Shown piece after piece: positions 1-10,219 of a stretch of DNA of 30,643 nt. The position numbers and the translations under genes were made by a program. Numbering within the stretch: the first letter of the stretch is position 1; each line of letters opens with the position of its first letter. Source of the stretch: Gonium pectorale (Eukaryota > Chlorophyta > Chlorophyceae > Chlamydomonadales > Volvocaceae); NCBI GenBank assembly GCA_001584585.1, contig LSYV01000015.1, forward strand, positions 1,623,270 to 1,653,912, given 5' to 3'. The notes under the pieces were generated by a model. It had not been told where the DNA came from. It searched no databases and was given only the letters and a program-made list of their open reading frames with translations.

Positions 1-24
1 GCGCCGCCCCCCGGCGCCAACCCC

Positions 25-120
25 CACCTGCGCCGCACCCCACCTGCGCCGCACCCCACCTGCGCCGCACCCCACCTGCGCCGCACCCCACCTGCGCCGC
101 CCCCCACCTGCGCCACACCC
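25..120. repeat. 16-base tandem repeat, six copies
   Basis: Six consecutive copies of the unit cacctgcgccgcaccc run from 25 to 120. The first four are identical; the fifth and sixth each differ by one base. The period is not a multiple of three, so it would change frame from copy to copy if translated. It lies upstream of the first recognisable exon at 254 and is probably intronic or intergenic. Confidence 0.9.
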
Positions 121-253
121 CAGCTCCCTTGTCGTGAGGCGTGTGTGGTCGCATGCCTGCTGCCTGCGATGCACCGCGCGACCACACAAGCACGCACCGT
201 CTGACCAATCCATCCCTCCACCCCCAACTGGACGGCGCGCGCGGGCGGCGCAG

Positions 254-1819
254 GTCATGTCGTACAACCTTGCGCTCCTGGCTCTTTGGCCCGAAAACGC
301 AGTCGCAGCCATTGTGGACCTAGGTGAGGGGAGCATGGTTTTCGGGACGGCCGTTACTGCTCGTGCGCCTTGAATGTATGGTATCATGACCGGACAGCTA
401 CTGCCTACTCCCCAGGAGACCGTTACTTGGTTCCCAGCCCCAAACACGCGTCGTCTCACACACGCCCGCCTGCCTGCCGGCCCCCAGACGAATACCTCAT
501 GTCCGAGCGACCGCTCTGCCTACCCGAGGTAAGGGCCGTACAACCCGTGCGTGCACACTGCATGTACGGCAGCGTCCAGGCTCGTGTGGATGGGCGGCGG
601 CCTTGAGTGTCGCTTCCCCACTCCTGCCTGCCCGCCTGCCCACACTACCCTTGCAGCTCCTGACGGCGTGCTCGCCCAGCGGACGGAGCCGAGCCAACGT
701 CGTGATTCGCCGCCGCGTGGGGCACTACACCGGCCGCGTGCCGTTCAAGGGACCGGTCCCCAGCGCCCAGGAGCTGGCGCAAGGGGCGGTGAACGAGCGG
801 CAGCTGTGGCACAACTGGGACGGCGCGCGACCGCTGTCCACTCACCCGCTTTCGCTCTACGGCCTGCACAGCCTGGATCACCACCCCCCTCACATCTCCA
901 TCAAGTCGGTGTTCTGTGTGCACCAGGTGGCCACGGCGTGGGCGCACTTTGCCGGCCCTCGGAAGGGCTACCACCGGGGGCAGTGCTCCCAGGACCACGT
1001 GTTCTGGCTCCACATCGTGTCACAGGTGCGCGTGACAATAGGGCTCGCCGTGGAAGAACCGGTCCGAGCGGACCGCCATCGCACCACACGCCGTCCCGGC
1101 ATGCCCGCCGCTTTGCTATCCTGCCGGATGGTGCCCGCAACGACGTACACAGACACGCGGGCGCATTGCTTGCTAACTCGCTCGCCCGGTCGTTTTCTCA
1201 CCATGTCAGAGTGCGCCGTTTGCATCCTAACCACACGGGTGCTTGCCCATCCATGATCCTGAGCACGCCGTTTCCGCTTCTCCCATTCCACAGGTGGCCC
1301 ATCGGCAGCCCAAGCTTGACGCGAACGGCTCTCTTGTGGACGCGCGGTGGATCGAGCCCAAGTTCTTGTGGGCGCACAATGGCAGTGCGGCGAACTGCAA
1401 GACGGGCCCTGCTGCAGCGCGCACCGTCGCGCCGGGTGAGTCAAACCTGGCGCGTGAAGGTTAGTGCAGACAGTGTGTATTCGGTGATTGGCTTCGGGTC
1501 TGCTGGAGGTAAACCCGACCGAGTGGGAGAGCGCACACAGCGGCAGGCGCGCAAACGCCTATCAGCGTGCCTGAGCTGGTGGAAGGCGAGCTGGTGGTAT
1601 GCGAGCTGGTGGAAGGCGAGCGGGTGGCTAGGGACACCCTCCCTGAGTACACATGCCCAGTACTCATGCCTCGTTGCAGGGTCCCGTGTCGTTGAACGCA
1701 CGCTGCGTGGAGCCATGGACTTGGCCCTTGGGGCCAACTGTTGGCCGTCTTCACTGTGCGTATTACCTGTCGTTTTTTTTAATCTGCGCGTGTATGTGTG
1801 TGGGGACGGAGGGAGTTGA
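254..1819 (+). CDS. Unrecognised multi-exon gene, 5' end outside window
   Basis: I do not recognise this protein. Four exons join with consistent phases: 254-323, 416-528, 657-1025 and 1294-1435. Introns have clear GT-AG ends (for example G|gtgagg, GAG|gtaagg, and acceptors ttgcag and ttccacag). The encoded stretch of about 231 residues is rich in His, Trp, Arg and Pro rather than Ala/Gly. It holds segments such as MSYNLALLALWPENAVAAI, YTGRVPFKGPVPSAQELAQG and KYHRGQ-like basic patches, with no membrane span I can see. The last exon is ambiguous. A start at 1541 ends in TGA at 1693-1695, and a start at 1680 after a stronger acceptor ends in TGA at 1817-1819; both keep frame. ATG at 257 could be the initiator, but the frame is open further upstream. 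Exon reality is fairly sure, function unknown. Confidence 0.6.
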
Positions 1820-4018
1820 CTGCGGCCCTGGCGTCCGTTCATTGCGGCGTGGGCCCCGGTCCCTTCGTCGCCGGTTGCTCGTACAGCGAGCAACCCGCAT
1901 GATCACTGATTCTTGAGCACGCCTTCGGGCCACTGCCCGCACGAGTAAACGGCAGGGTGCGCCACACACCCGCCTCTGGCTTGAGCTATATGTGCATAGG
2001 AACTGCGTGCTGAAGACATATTGTGAGCAAGCAAGCAACTTAGCCGGTAGCCCATGGACCCTCCGGCCGACTCCGCCCCACCCGTTTTCTGGCTCGCATC
2101 TGCGACACGGTGTGTTTTTGTGCCCCGGCTGATGACTCAAAACCCGAGGGGACGTGCGCTTTGATTAAATAATGGCGGAAAGCTCGGGACGATCAGGGTC
2201 GATGGGTATGGGACTCTCATGGATGTGTCACGCAACTACACATGGGGCATGTTACGCCGAAGTGTGTCAATCGGCGTGTCGTGTCGTCCAGTCCGCCCTC
2301 CATTCACGCGTCTTGGTCAGTATATCGCAGGTGGTGACTTCAGCAGTCCACCGCCCGTTGAGCAACGAATGGTTGGAGGCTGGTGGGTTTCGACGGTATG
2401 TGCGGTTCACCACGGAGCCACATCTATCAGGCGGTAGCTAAGGGGCCGGAGGCCTGGAGCGCTTGTCGGGCGTTATCCTCTGTCACTCGAAGCCACACTT
2501 TATCGCTGTGAATGGTCGCACGAGATTCCTATGGAGTGCCTGCACTGTTTATCAAAAGACACGCACGGACGGATACGCATGTTAGCGTCCGCACACGTCC
2601 GCACTGAGTGTCGCAACGGTCAGCTCTTGCACTGCTGCCACGCGCCCAGCGTAGCCAGCCTGATTGGCGACCGCCTCGGCCTCCTGCCACGTTCGCCCCA
2701 GGGGCGTCGCCTTGGCCCGTCACTGTGGTAAGCGTCGAGTTGAGGCGCCGGTCAACCTGACGCCTGCGCCAGTGCCAAACCTACCTCCCGCATACGTCGC
2801 CCACCGCACACATTCTGTCGTACGGCACACCGTACGGCATGATACGCACGCAATTCCCTTTCCACATCTGTCCCAAACCCAGCCCTAGTCCGGACCGCCA
2901 CTCGCAGCGCCTTTCGCTGCTCACCAGCGCCTGGCACGCCACGCGAAGACACATGCCCTTCGCTACCTCGCTCCCCACGTTTGGGTTTCCTGACCGCCAC
3001 ATCCCCCACCCACCCCCAACACACGCATTAGCAGAACTCGCCCCCCTTCCCACGCAGTCGCCCCGCGTCCCGTCCCGCCTGCGTCCGCCCTATCCGCGCA
3101 GGCGCGCACCTCACTCCGTACATAACTCGATGCACCAGGGAACGGGAACGGGGCTGCATACACGCCCGCGCGCTCCAGCGCCGCCGCAGTCCGAGGCGGC
3201 CGCTGCGCAAGCGCCGGACCCTATGCCCTTCCCGTGCGGCGTAAAGTCGCCTGAGTACACGCGGCCGGGGTGCCAGGCGGCATGGGCAAGAGGGACCGTC
3301 CCGGGCCTTGCTCACGGCACGTAGCGCGCGGGGAAGCAGGGCGCGCCGACCACGCTTCGCCTCTCCGCCTGTAACCTTTCCACAGAAAAAAAACGCACTG
3401 AGTAGAGCCCGTCAACGCTTCAGCACTGGCAATAACAACAGGAGGATCAGCGCTTGCTTGCGCTTCACACCCTTGAAGAATCACAGAACTGCAGTGTCGC
3501 GGCGCACATGGGTGTCTGCGCGCCTACACCCACACACCCCCACACACTCCACTCCGCCCCCCCCAAAAATCCGGCATCCCGCTCTTCGCGTCCGCGCTGT
3601 GCATTCCCACACTCAAACTCACACTCACAAGGGCTACCGGCTGGGATGCTTTGGCTCGCCGTCGTTTTAACCCTGTTACGCATATAGAACACACACAAAC
3701 CGCATATGTAACGCCCTCACGCATTTAGAACACACACGCACACGGCCAGACGTAGGCCAGACTAGGCGCATCCCAGCACGGCATTGCATAGGGTCATCCC
3801 AGAGAGAATTCTGGGCCGCATCGGGGGCTACGGTGGTGGTCGCCGCCGAACCAACATGCAGGGACATCACCCCTTCAAATCCCTCTGGAGTTGGGTCCTA
3901 CAACAACACCATCACTTTCGCGCTTACGCTCGTTGTATGCGTCGTTCCATTTCAAAACACACACACAACTCTGGCCCCCAACAAATCCTGCAACCCTCTA
4001 CTCGCCACCCAGCAGTCA
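1820..4018. other. Region without a supported gene
   Basis: About 2.2 kb between the left gene and the GCK gene. It has short overlapping open frames on both strands (for example 2219-2437 and 2839-3324, plus strand), but I find no splice pattern, family similarity or consistent codon use that supports them. TGTAA motifs at 3370-3374 and 3707-3711 on the plus strand could end a transcript of the left gene, which would imply a very long 3' UTR or missed exons. A CA-rich imperfect direct repeat lies at 3675-3742. Confidence 0.5.
3675..3742. repeat. Imperfect 26-base direct repeat, CA-rich
   Basis: Two copies (3675-3700 and 3717-3742) share the core tagaacacacac and most flanking bases, about 21 of 26 identical by eye. 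The reverse complement of the first copy resembles the GT-rich array near 28441-28470, which suggests a dispersed repeat family. Confidence 0.6.
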
Positions 4019-5207
4019 CTACCCCGCCTTCGGCGGCGCGCCCGCCCCCGCTCCGCTCCCCGCCCCCGCCCCCGCCTCTGCTGCCGCTGCTCCTCTCCCC
4101 CCGGCCCCCTCTACGCCCTGTCCTTCCCCCTCCGCCTCCCCTCGCCCTTCCCGCTCCCCATTGCCCTCCTCGCCCCCCTCCTCCCCGCGCTTCTTGTCCG
4201 CCAGCGAGCTCAGCTGCGGCGCGTAGTACTCCTTGTGCCGCTCCATGCATTCCCACAGGGGGCCCATCACAGAGGCGCAGCTCTCAACGTCCTCCCGGCC
4301 AGCCGCCTTGACCGAGTCCACGCAGTCCAGCCATCCCTGCGAAGGTAGGAGGTGGGGGTGGGGGTGGGCAGCGCGTGCGCGAGGGGTAATGAAGAGGGGA
4401 AACGGAGCACGAGGGGGCACGTGCAAGGGCAGAGCGCAGTGCGCGCAAGGCGGTCGGGGGCGGTGGGGGGCGGGCGGAGGGGAGGGGAGGGGAGGGGAGG
4501 GGGAGGGGGACACGATTGGGGTGGGAGGGCGCCTGGGAAAGCGAGGGCTTGTGGCGGTCGTAGCGCGGGTCGTGGGCTGGGCCGGGTTCAGGCAGGCAGC
4601 CGCCACGCCAGGGCTGAATCCTGGCCCTGGGTCTGCCAGCGGAGGCATTCCATTTACCGTAGCTCGCCGGCATGGGCTTTAGGGTTTGGTTGACTTGCAT
4701 GCAATGTCCGCACGATGGGTGGGTGGGTGGGAGAAGCAGCCTGGGGGCGTGCCGCGCGCGCGGCGCTGCAGACGGCGCCAAAACTGGACTGGCCCGGGCG
4801 TCCCGTAACCTCCCTGCCCATCCTCTCACTAAACCCTTGTACGTGAGCCTGAAAGGTTCTTTGTGGACGAGCATGTACCAAGGCTGAGGTGAAGCCGGTG
4901 GCGTCCACGCCCTCCACGCAACCCCACGCCATCCGCCCACCCACATGCAACCCCCTAGTGGTTTTCAACCCGACTTGACGAGAATGCAGCCGCCATGCAA
5001 GCCACACGCGGCGGTCAGCGTGCTGCCGCTCGACGGCAGGACTTCCATTACACCGCCGCGACCGCCTACCTGGAATTCTGCTTTGCAACCACCCGCCTTC
5101 ATCCATCGGCACCAGCCACACTCCTCGCCGTCGTCGCCCTCATGGTCGCCCTCCTGGACGTCATCGGCGGGGTTCGACAATGGCTCTGCTTGCCCTGATG
5201 GCTCCAT
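4019..5207 (-). CDS. GCK-domain protein with CxxC and twin CX9C, 151 aa
   Basis: Two exons on the minus strand, 5070-5207 and 4019-4336, join in phase 0 (CAG|gtaggc ... ttcgcag|GGA) to give 151 residues. ATG at 5207 is the first Met after an in-frame TGA. Residues 1-29 are acidic. The domain follows: CGWC (Cys30, Cys33), Cys41-x9-Cys51, then Cys66-x9-Cys76 and the H-x2-YY ending (His80, Tyr83, Tyr84). The spacing and the W-x2-CVD, CM-x2-H-x2-YY pattern match the GCK domain of plants and algae. The tail from about residue 95 is Glu/Gly/Ala low complexity. In other families twin CX9C proteins often act in the mitochondrial intermembrane space as disulfide-bonded hairpins; that role here is inference. 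The 733-base intron is extremely C-rich on the coding strand. No N-terminal targeting peptide is evident. Head to head with paralog A. Confidence 0.85.
4455..4511 (+). repeat. G-tract cluster (potential G-quadruplex) in the GCK intron
   Basis: A dense run of G3-G6 tracts, including four successive gaggg-type units, lies on the plus strand inside the intron of the minus-strand GCK gene. On the transcribed RNA it is C-rich. The composition alone would allow a four-strand G structure on the plus DNA strand. Confidence 0.6.
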
Positions 5208-6042
5208 AAATCAATCAGCTTGCAGAGAATGTAAGCAATCAGCAGAATGCGCCAGGGTGCGACGGTTGTTCCCTACGCGGGGGGCCCAACAAGGCACCCA
5301 ACAAGGCACTGCAATCAATATTGTCTCGCCTACGTGTCCAGTTCAACATATCAAGTGCCCCGACCAGTAAAATCGCCGCATCAGATCCAGAGGCGTGAAC
5401 GGCGTGGCTACGGTGCTGTCCCAGGAGCCTGGGCGTGCAAATAATTGCACTTCTACATGCTCAAAGCGTAGCGGCTCACTTGCAATTGCGGCCTCGCAGT
5501 CGAGCGTCAGTAAAGCACTCTCGGAGACCCGTGGTTCAACCGACACGCTCCCGAAAGTTCAGCCAAGCAACCTTGCCTTGTTCCTAGAGTCGTCAACACA
5601 GGAATGTCAAATCCAGGTTCTTCCCGCCAGTGGTGGACTCCGGCGCTCCCGCAGGTATCCGATTCGCCGCGGGCGGGGCTGGGTCATGCGCGAACTGTAG
5701 GCGGAACGAATGTCCCATCGCAGCCGATTCCAGGGCACAGTTAGAGCTCCAATCACAGCTCGCGGGGTTGTGCACAGCGGTACAGTATACTGCGCTCGAC
5801 TGGCTTTTGCAACTTTGAGGGGAAGGTGGGCACAGCGTGCGCGACGATTGCCGCCCCCTCCTCACGCGCGATGTCCAAGTACTCCCCATTGCACCTCCCA
5901 CCACTCCCCCGCCCGCCCCCCCGCCCCGTCATTGCCCCTCGGCCGCCCCCCCCCCCTTCCCTCCACACTACCTGCCGCATCCCTTGCCATTTCCAGTCCG
6001 CCGTTGCCTTCGAACGGGGGCGCGCACTCTGCCGTAACCCCC
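5208..6042. promoter_or_regulatory. Divergent intergenic region between GCK gene and paralog A
   Basis: About 835 bases separate the GCK start codon (minus) from the first Met I can place for paralog A (plus), so both promoters are expected here. Short open frames exist on both strands (minus 5343-5546 and plus 5395-5700), but no splice connection supports them; they may be untranslated exons. A long C-rich tract ending in ttgccatttccag at 5997 would be a good plus-strand splice acceptor, so paralog A may have an upstream exon here. Confidence 0.4.
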
Positions 6043-8332
6043 ATGCGCACAACACCTGCTGGCCAGCCTGCAAATGCACCCGCCGCCACTCTTCCCCTGC
6101 CCCTGCCCCAGCCACCTACCGGCCTCACCCAACCTCAGCCGCGCGCGCACGCGCCTCAGCCCCCCCCTCCCACGTGCATACCCACCCCCCAGGCGGACAC
6201 CAGCCCCGCCGGAGATCAAACCGCCGCAAAGCCCACCGACGCTGCGCAGCCCCCCAAGGAGGGATCCACAGTCGCCGCCAGGGCCACAGCGGCCGCGGCC
6301 GCGCCGGCGGGACCCAGCCCGGGCCTGCTGCCGCGGCCGCACGAGGAGGGGGAGGGCGGAGGGGGCGCTGCGAGTGAGGGGTGGCCCGGCACGGCGGCGG
6401 CTCAGCCTGGGGCGGAGGAGGTGGGGACTGGGTGGGGAGGGCGGGCGGCGGGGGCGATGGGTGTACGGCGGGGCATCCCAAGGCGGACCGAGCGGGCTTC
6501 TGAGCCGGTGGCGTCGCGATGGCGGGAAACGGATGGCGACACGATCCGAGGGACCCGGGGCGGCCGATGGCGCAGTGCGAGCCGGTGGTCCCGCGTTGCG
6601 CCGCCATGAGCAGATGCGGACCGGCCCGCGCTGCCCTCGCCCGCCCCTCCCCCGCATCCTTGCGTCCGAGCGTAGCCCCGTGCATCCGCACCTCCCGTAC
6701 GGTCGTACGCTGGCCCTCCGCCTCAACCCACAACCCCAGCCCAGGCTTCCCCACGCAGCTTGAGCCGAGGCTCGCGGTGTCGCGGACTCGCCCTCAGGCC
6801 GCCCAGTAGTCACCCCTCCCACGCCTCCCTGCCGCCCCAACCCCGTGCCCCCTCCTACCGCTGCCCCGCTATGCTACGCATGCCAACTCGCGGCGCGGGA
6901 GACCCAGCCCGCGGCGGGCGGACACCCGGAGGGGTCGTCCTGGGGCAGCGGCTGGCCCGCCGGCGGCACCCCGCCATCGGCCTTCCTCCGCGAGGAGCCT
7001 CTCCTGCCACAGCCGCCGCCGTCGCCAGCGTCTTCCAACGAGGCCGCCGCTGCCGCCGCACATCCGCCGCCGCCGCCACCTCCAGCGGAGCCGGAGGTGG
7101 CGGCTGAGGCCACCGCCGCCGCCGGCACCCAACGCGTGACGTTCGCCGAGCCGCCGCCCGCGTCGCCGTTCGCGGCCGCGGCGACGGCACGGGCGCCGGC
7201 GGCGGCTGCGACGTGGCCTTATCGCCGGCCCGCCACCATCCTGGTCGGCACCGTGGACGACCTGGAGCGGCGGAGGGAGCTCCACCGTCAGGCGGTGGCC
7301 GGCACGGCGGGGCGGCTGGCGGCGCTGCTGCTGCTGGCGACGGCCGCCGCAGCCTGGTGCGCCGACTCGATCCCGCTAGCTCCGCCGCCGCTGTGTCCGC
7401 TGATCATCCCCACAGTAACACAGTAGCACGAACGCGCGCGCGGCACGCACCCGGACACCGCAGCGATACGGGGCACGGCAGTATCCCGGTGTAGTATCCT
7501 GAGGGGCACGGTAGTATCCCGAGCGGCGTTGGTGTTTGTTCGCGAGCTTCGGTTGTGGGTGCAGCGGGCCTTGGCCGCCCTCGAACCCCCGAGGCCCGAG
7601 GGCCCGTGCTCGCGGATCGTGCGCATCCGGGTGGCGCTGTCGGCGAGGCGGCTGGGATGCGCGGTGTGTGGATGCGCCGCCGGCATCCGCCTGGCCCCCA
7701 CCCCCACCCCGGCACACAAGGCCCACACCCATCCTCTTTGCCCGTCCGCCTGCCCCTTGCGCCCCTCCGCGCCGTCCCTCCGGTGCCTGGCTGTGCTCCG
7801 CAGCATGCCGCCCCGCCCTACCTGCCGCCTGGAGACCGCTCTCCAGACGTGCGCCGCCACCGACACCTCCTTGCCTGCTGCCAGTCGTGCGTTCCGCCTT
7901 CCGCACCCCATCCTCCTCATCAGCAGTGTCTCCAGCGCCGGTGCAACTTGCCAGCCGGGCCCCAATCTCCTCCATCCCGACCCCGACCCCGACCCACCCA
8001 CCCACCCACGCACGCACGCACGCAGGGGCACGCACCGCTGCCTGTGCGAGGCCGAGACGGTGCCCTGCGCGGTCCCCATCGGGCTGGCGGCCGCAGCCAC
8101 CGGGTGCCTCGCGGTCTTCTTCGGCGTCACGGCGTGCACTTCGGCGCCGCGCAAGAAGGCCGCAGCCGCCGCTGCTGCCGCCGCCGGAAGCGGCGGCGGC
8201 GGGGGCGATGCCGGTGGAGGCAGCCGCGGCGGCGGCGGCGCGGGCGGCGTGACTGAGCCGCTGCTGCCGGGTGGTGCCGGCGGTGCCGGCGACGGTGGAG
8301 ACGGCGGCAGCGGCGAGGCGACTGCCGTGTAG
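6043..8332 (+). CDS. Paralog A: low-complexity protein with RVxF motif and C-terminal membrane hairpin
   Basis: I do not recognise the family. The model is 6043-6420, about 6902-7356 and 8026-8332, phases 0 and 2, about 379 residues. The first exon is Ala/Pro/Thr-rich. The second holds REEPLLPQ, then RVTFAE (7133-7150), a charged stretch with ERRRELH, and the hydrophobic run RLAALLLLATAAAAW. The third continues GTHRCLCEAETVPC, a second hydrophobic run (IGLAAAATGCLAVFFGV), a basic RKK, an Ala/Gly tail and TEPLLPG. Two closely spaced membrane helices at the C terminus are likely. The last intron ends inside a cacg/ccca microsatellite. It is a tandem paralog of the gene at 10128-12032, with the same Trp-Gly codon split by the last intron. 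The start Met and the 5' edge of the second exon (alternatives 6770, 6902, 6908, all in frame) are uncertain. TGTAA lies 766 bases past the stop. Confidence 0.6.
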
Positions 8333-9097
8333 ACGACTGGTGGCCGCGGGAGCTGCAAGAGGCTGGCTGGGCACCTCAGGGCGCTCTCAGACCGGGCCGT
8401 CGATGGCCCTCTGAAGAGGCCCCCAAGCTCGTGCGTTGTACCTTATGAGGGCCCCGGCTTCCATGAATAACGGGCACGGATTGTCGGTCTCGGCCCTCAT
8501 GTGGGTCCGGTCCGTCGGGTGCAGCCGGCGGTCAGGGCGGATCGGGGCGCACTATCGATTGTTGCTGGGGTCGCGGGCAGGAGGTGACCCGCGGGTCGGC
8601 CCCCGGTTGCGGGTAGGAGCCACACAAGAGCTGGGAGTGTCCACCGTCAAAACTGTGAATAAATGTACATTTCTCAGCGGCAGTGGTGGCGTTCTTCTTT
8701 TGTGCACCCGTCTTTTGTGGTGCCGGCTGGGCGCCGAGCTTTACTCGCATCCGCGGAGCCCGTGTCATGGGGCCGGGCCCCGTCGTCTGCGGGCGGCGGC
8801 AAGAGGCACGAATGTTAGGCCCAGGCGTTGGTATTAGGGCGTACTCAGCACTGGGCTTCCGAGGGGGAAGGGGTGGGCTGGAGAAAGGAAGGGAGCGGGG
8901 GCGGGGGCGGGAGAGGGGGCGAGGAGCACGGTGTGTGTGCATGTGCGTGTGCCGAGTACCGTTCGTCAGAGAGGGTTGGGGGCATTGTGCCGGTGGAGGT
9001 CCGCTCGTCGTAGTTCCGCTCCGGCACCGGCTCGTGCGCCAACCCACATGCCGGGGTTGCGGTGGGGGGGGGGCAGTTGTGTTGCGTTGCCCATTCA

Positions 9098-9102
9098 TGT
9101 AA
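9098..9102 (+). terminator. Candidate polyadenylation signal TGTAA, paralog A
   Basis: TGTAA, the usual volvocine polyadenylation signal, occurs here on the plus strand and is the first one after the stop codon of paralog A at 8332. Confidence 0.55.
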
Positions 9103-9720
9103 CCAAATATTTCCGTCTGCTGCCCCCTTTGTGTGTGCAGTGCTCGTGCATCTGCAGACTTCGCGGGGCAACCTGATACCGGTGCTGTACGCGTCGCCCC
9201 ACACATCGTCGTTCCCTGCCCCTGTTCCTCTTCGCTCCTTGTCGCGCCTTTTTGGGGAGCTACGCAGTGACCATCAAGACAGAATCGCGCCCGTGGGGAA
9301 CCGCCCCGTTTAGTGGCCCGTGGGTCGCGACGCAGGAAGCGAAAGTGCAAAATGGGCTCCCTCTCTAGCTGATTGGCTGCAATAACAGAAGCAGCAGCAA
9401 CAGCAGAGAGCTTTGTCCAAAGTCCGCCGTCTGTCAGGACACGTCTGCCGGTGAAGGAATCAGCCGGCAACGAGGTCTCAGGAGCGGTAATGTCATCGAC
9501 GCGGCCGCTGTGGTTGCCGTCGGTGCCGCAGGTCCGTGTTTGCCATTTGCGAACCGAATGCGCACCCACACGCCACACATCCACGTCTGTTTTCTCACGT
9601 TGGCAACCGCTTAGAGCATAGAAGGGGCGTCAGCTTTCTCGCGTCAGTCCCCTTGCATTTCTCCATAACGCGAGTGAGAGGTCACATGGGTGGCAGGGAA
9701 GTGCCGCCGCGCCATCGGCC

Positions 9721-9788
9721 GGTGTGGGGCCGGTGTCGGTGTGGGGCCGGTGTCGGTGTGGGGCCGGTGTCGGTGTGGGACCGGTGTC
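9721..9788. repeat. 17-base tandem repeat, four copies
   Basis: Four copies of ggtgtggggccggtgtc, the fourth with one change; a further 15-base partial copy stands apart at 9828-9842. The open frame across it is a by-product of the repeat and I do not treat it as coding. Confidence 0.85.
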
Positions 9789-10127
9789 GGTGTGCGCAGG
9801 GGCCCACCAAGTCATACAGGCATCGGCTGTGGGGCCGGTGTCGGCGAGGCAAAGGGCCTACCCTGTCGCGCGGATGAGGGAGTGAGCCTCCCAGCTCGCT
9901 TTAGAGGCCCCTCCCCTCCGCCCTTGACGCTGGAGCCCCACCACGAGGCATTCACACTCGCATTATGGCTACCTCGCCTCTCCCACCCGCAGCACCGGCA
10001 CACCCAGGCTGTTCCGGGGGAGCCCCAGGCTCAGCACCCCGACCGCCTCGGCGCACCACCGCCCCCGGCAAAGACGCCGGCGGCGGTGGGCCAGGGAGCG
10101 ACGCCACCTGACACCAAGCCCTGGGGC

Positions 10128-10184
10128 ATGGCGGCGGCGCCCGCCGGCCCGGTGGAGGAGGTTCCCGCGGAAGGGGCCTCTGGT

Positions 10185-10219
<35 letters not shown>

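Larger units (their letters stand above)
8333..9992. other. 3' UTR of paralog A and upstream region of paralog B
   Basis: The first 770 bases, to TGTAA at 9098-9102, fit a 3' UTR of paralog A; volvocine 3' UTRs of this size are common. The rest probably holds the promoter and 5' exons of paralog B, which I could not define. A 17-base tandem repeat lies at 9721-9788. Confidence 0.45.

Noticed and set aside
2172..2441. Plus-strand open frames of 72 and 89 residues
   Set aside because: Two frames overlap with equal plausibility, and neither has an informative motif or splice partner.
5343..5546. Minus-strand 67-residue open frame as an upstream coding exon of the GCK gene
   Set aside because: A stop lies in frame just before the GCK start codon and no donor/acceptor pair joins the two; it may at most be an untranslated exon.
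7288..8374. Minus-strand open frames of 332-356 residues over paralog A
   Set aside because: They are reverse shadows of the exons and intron of paralog A; the plus strand has the consistent splice phases and the paralog.
9961..10111. ATG at 9965 (MATSPLPP...) as the start of paralog B
   Set aside because: Its frame ends in TGA at about 10111 and does not connect to the later exons; the overlapping frame has better GC3 and runs on into the supported exon.
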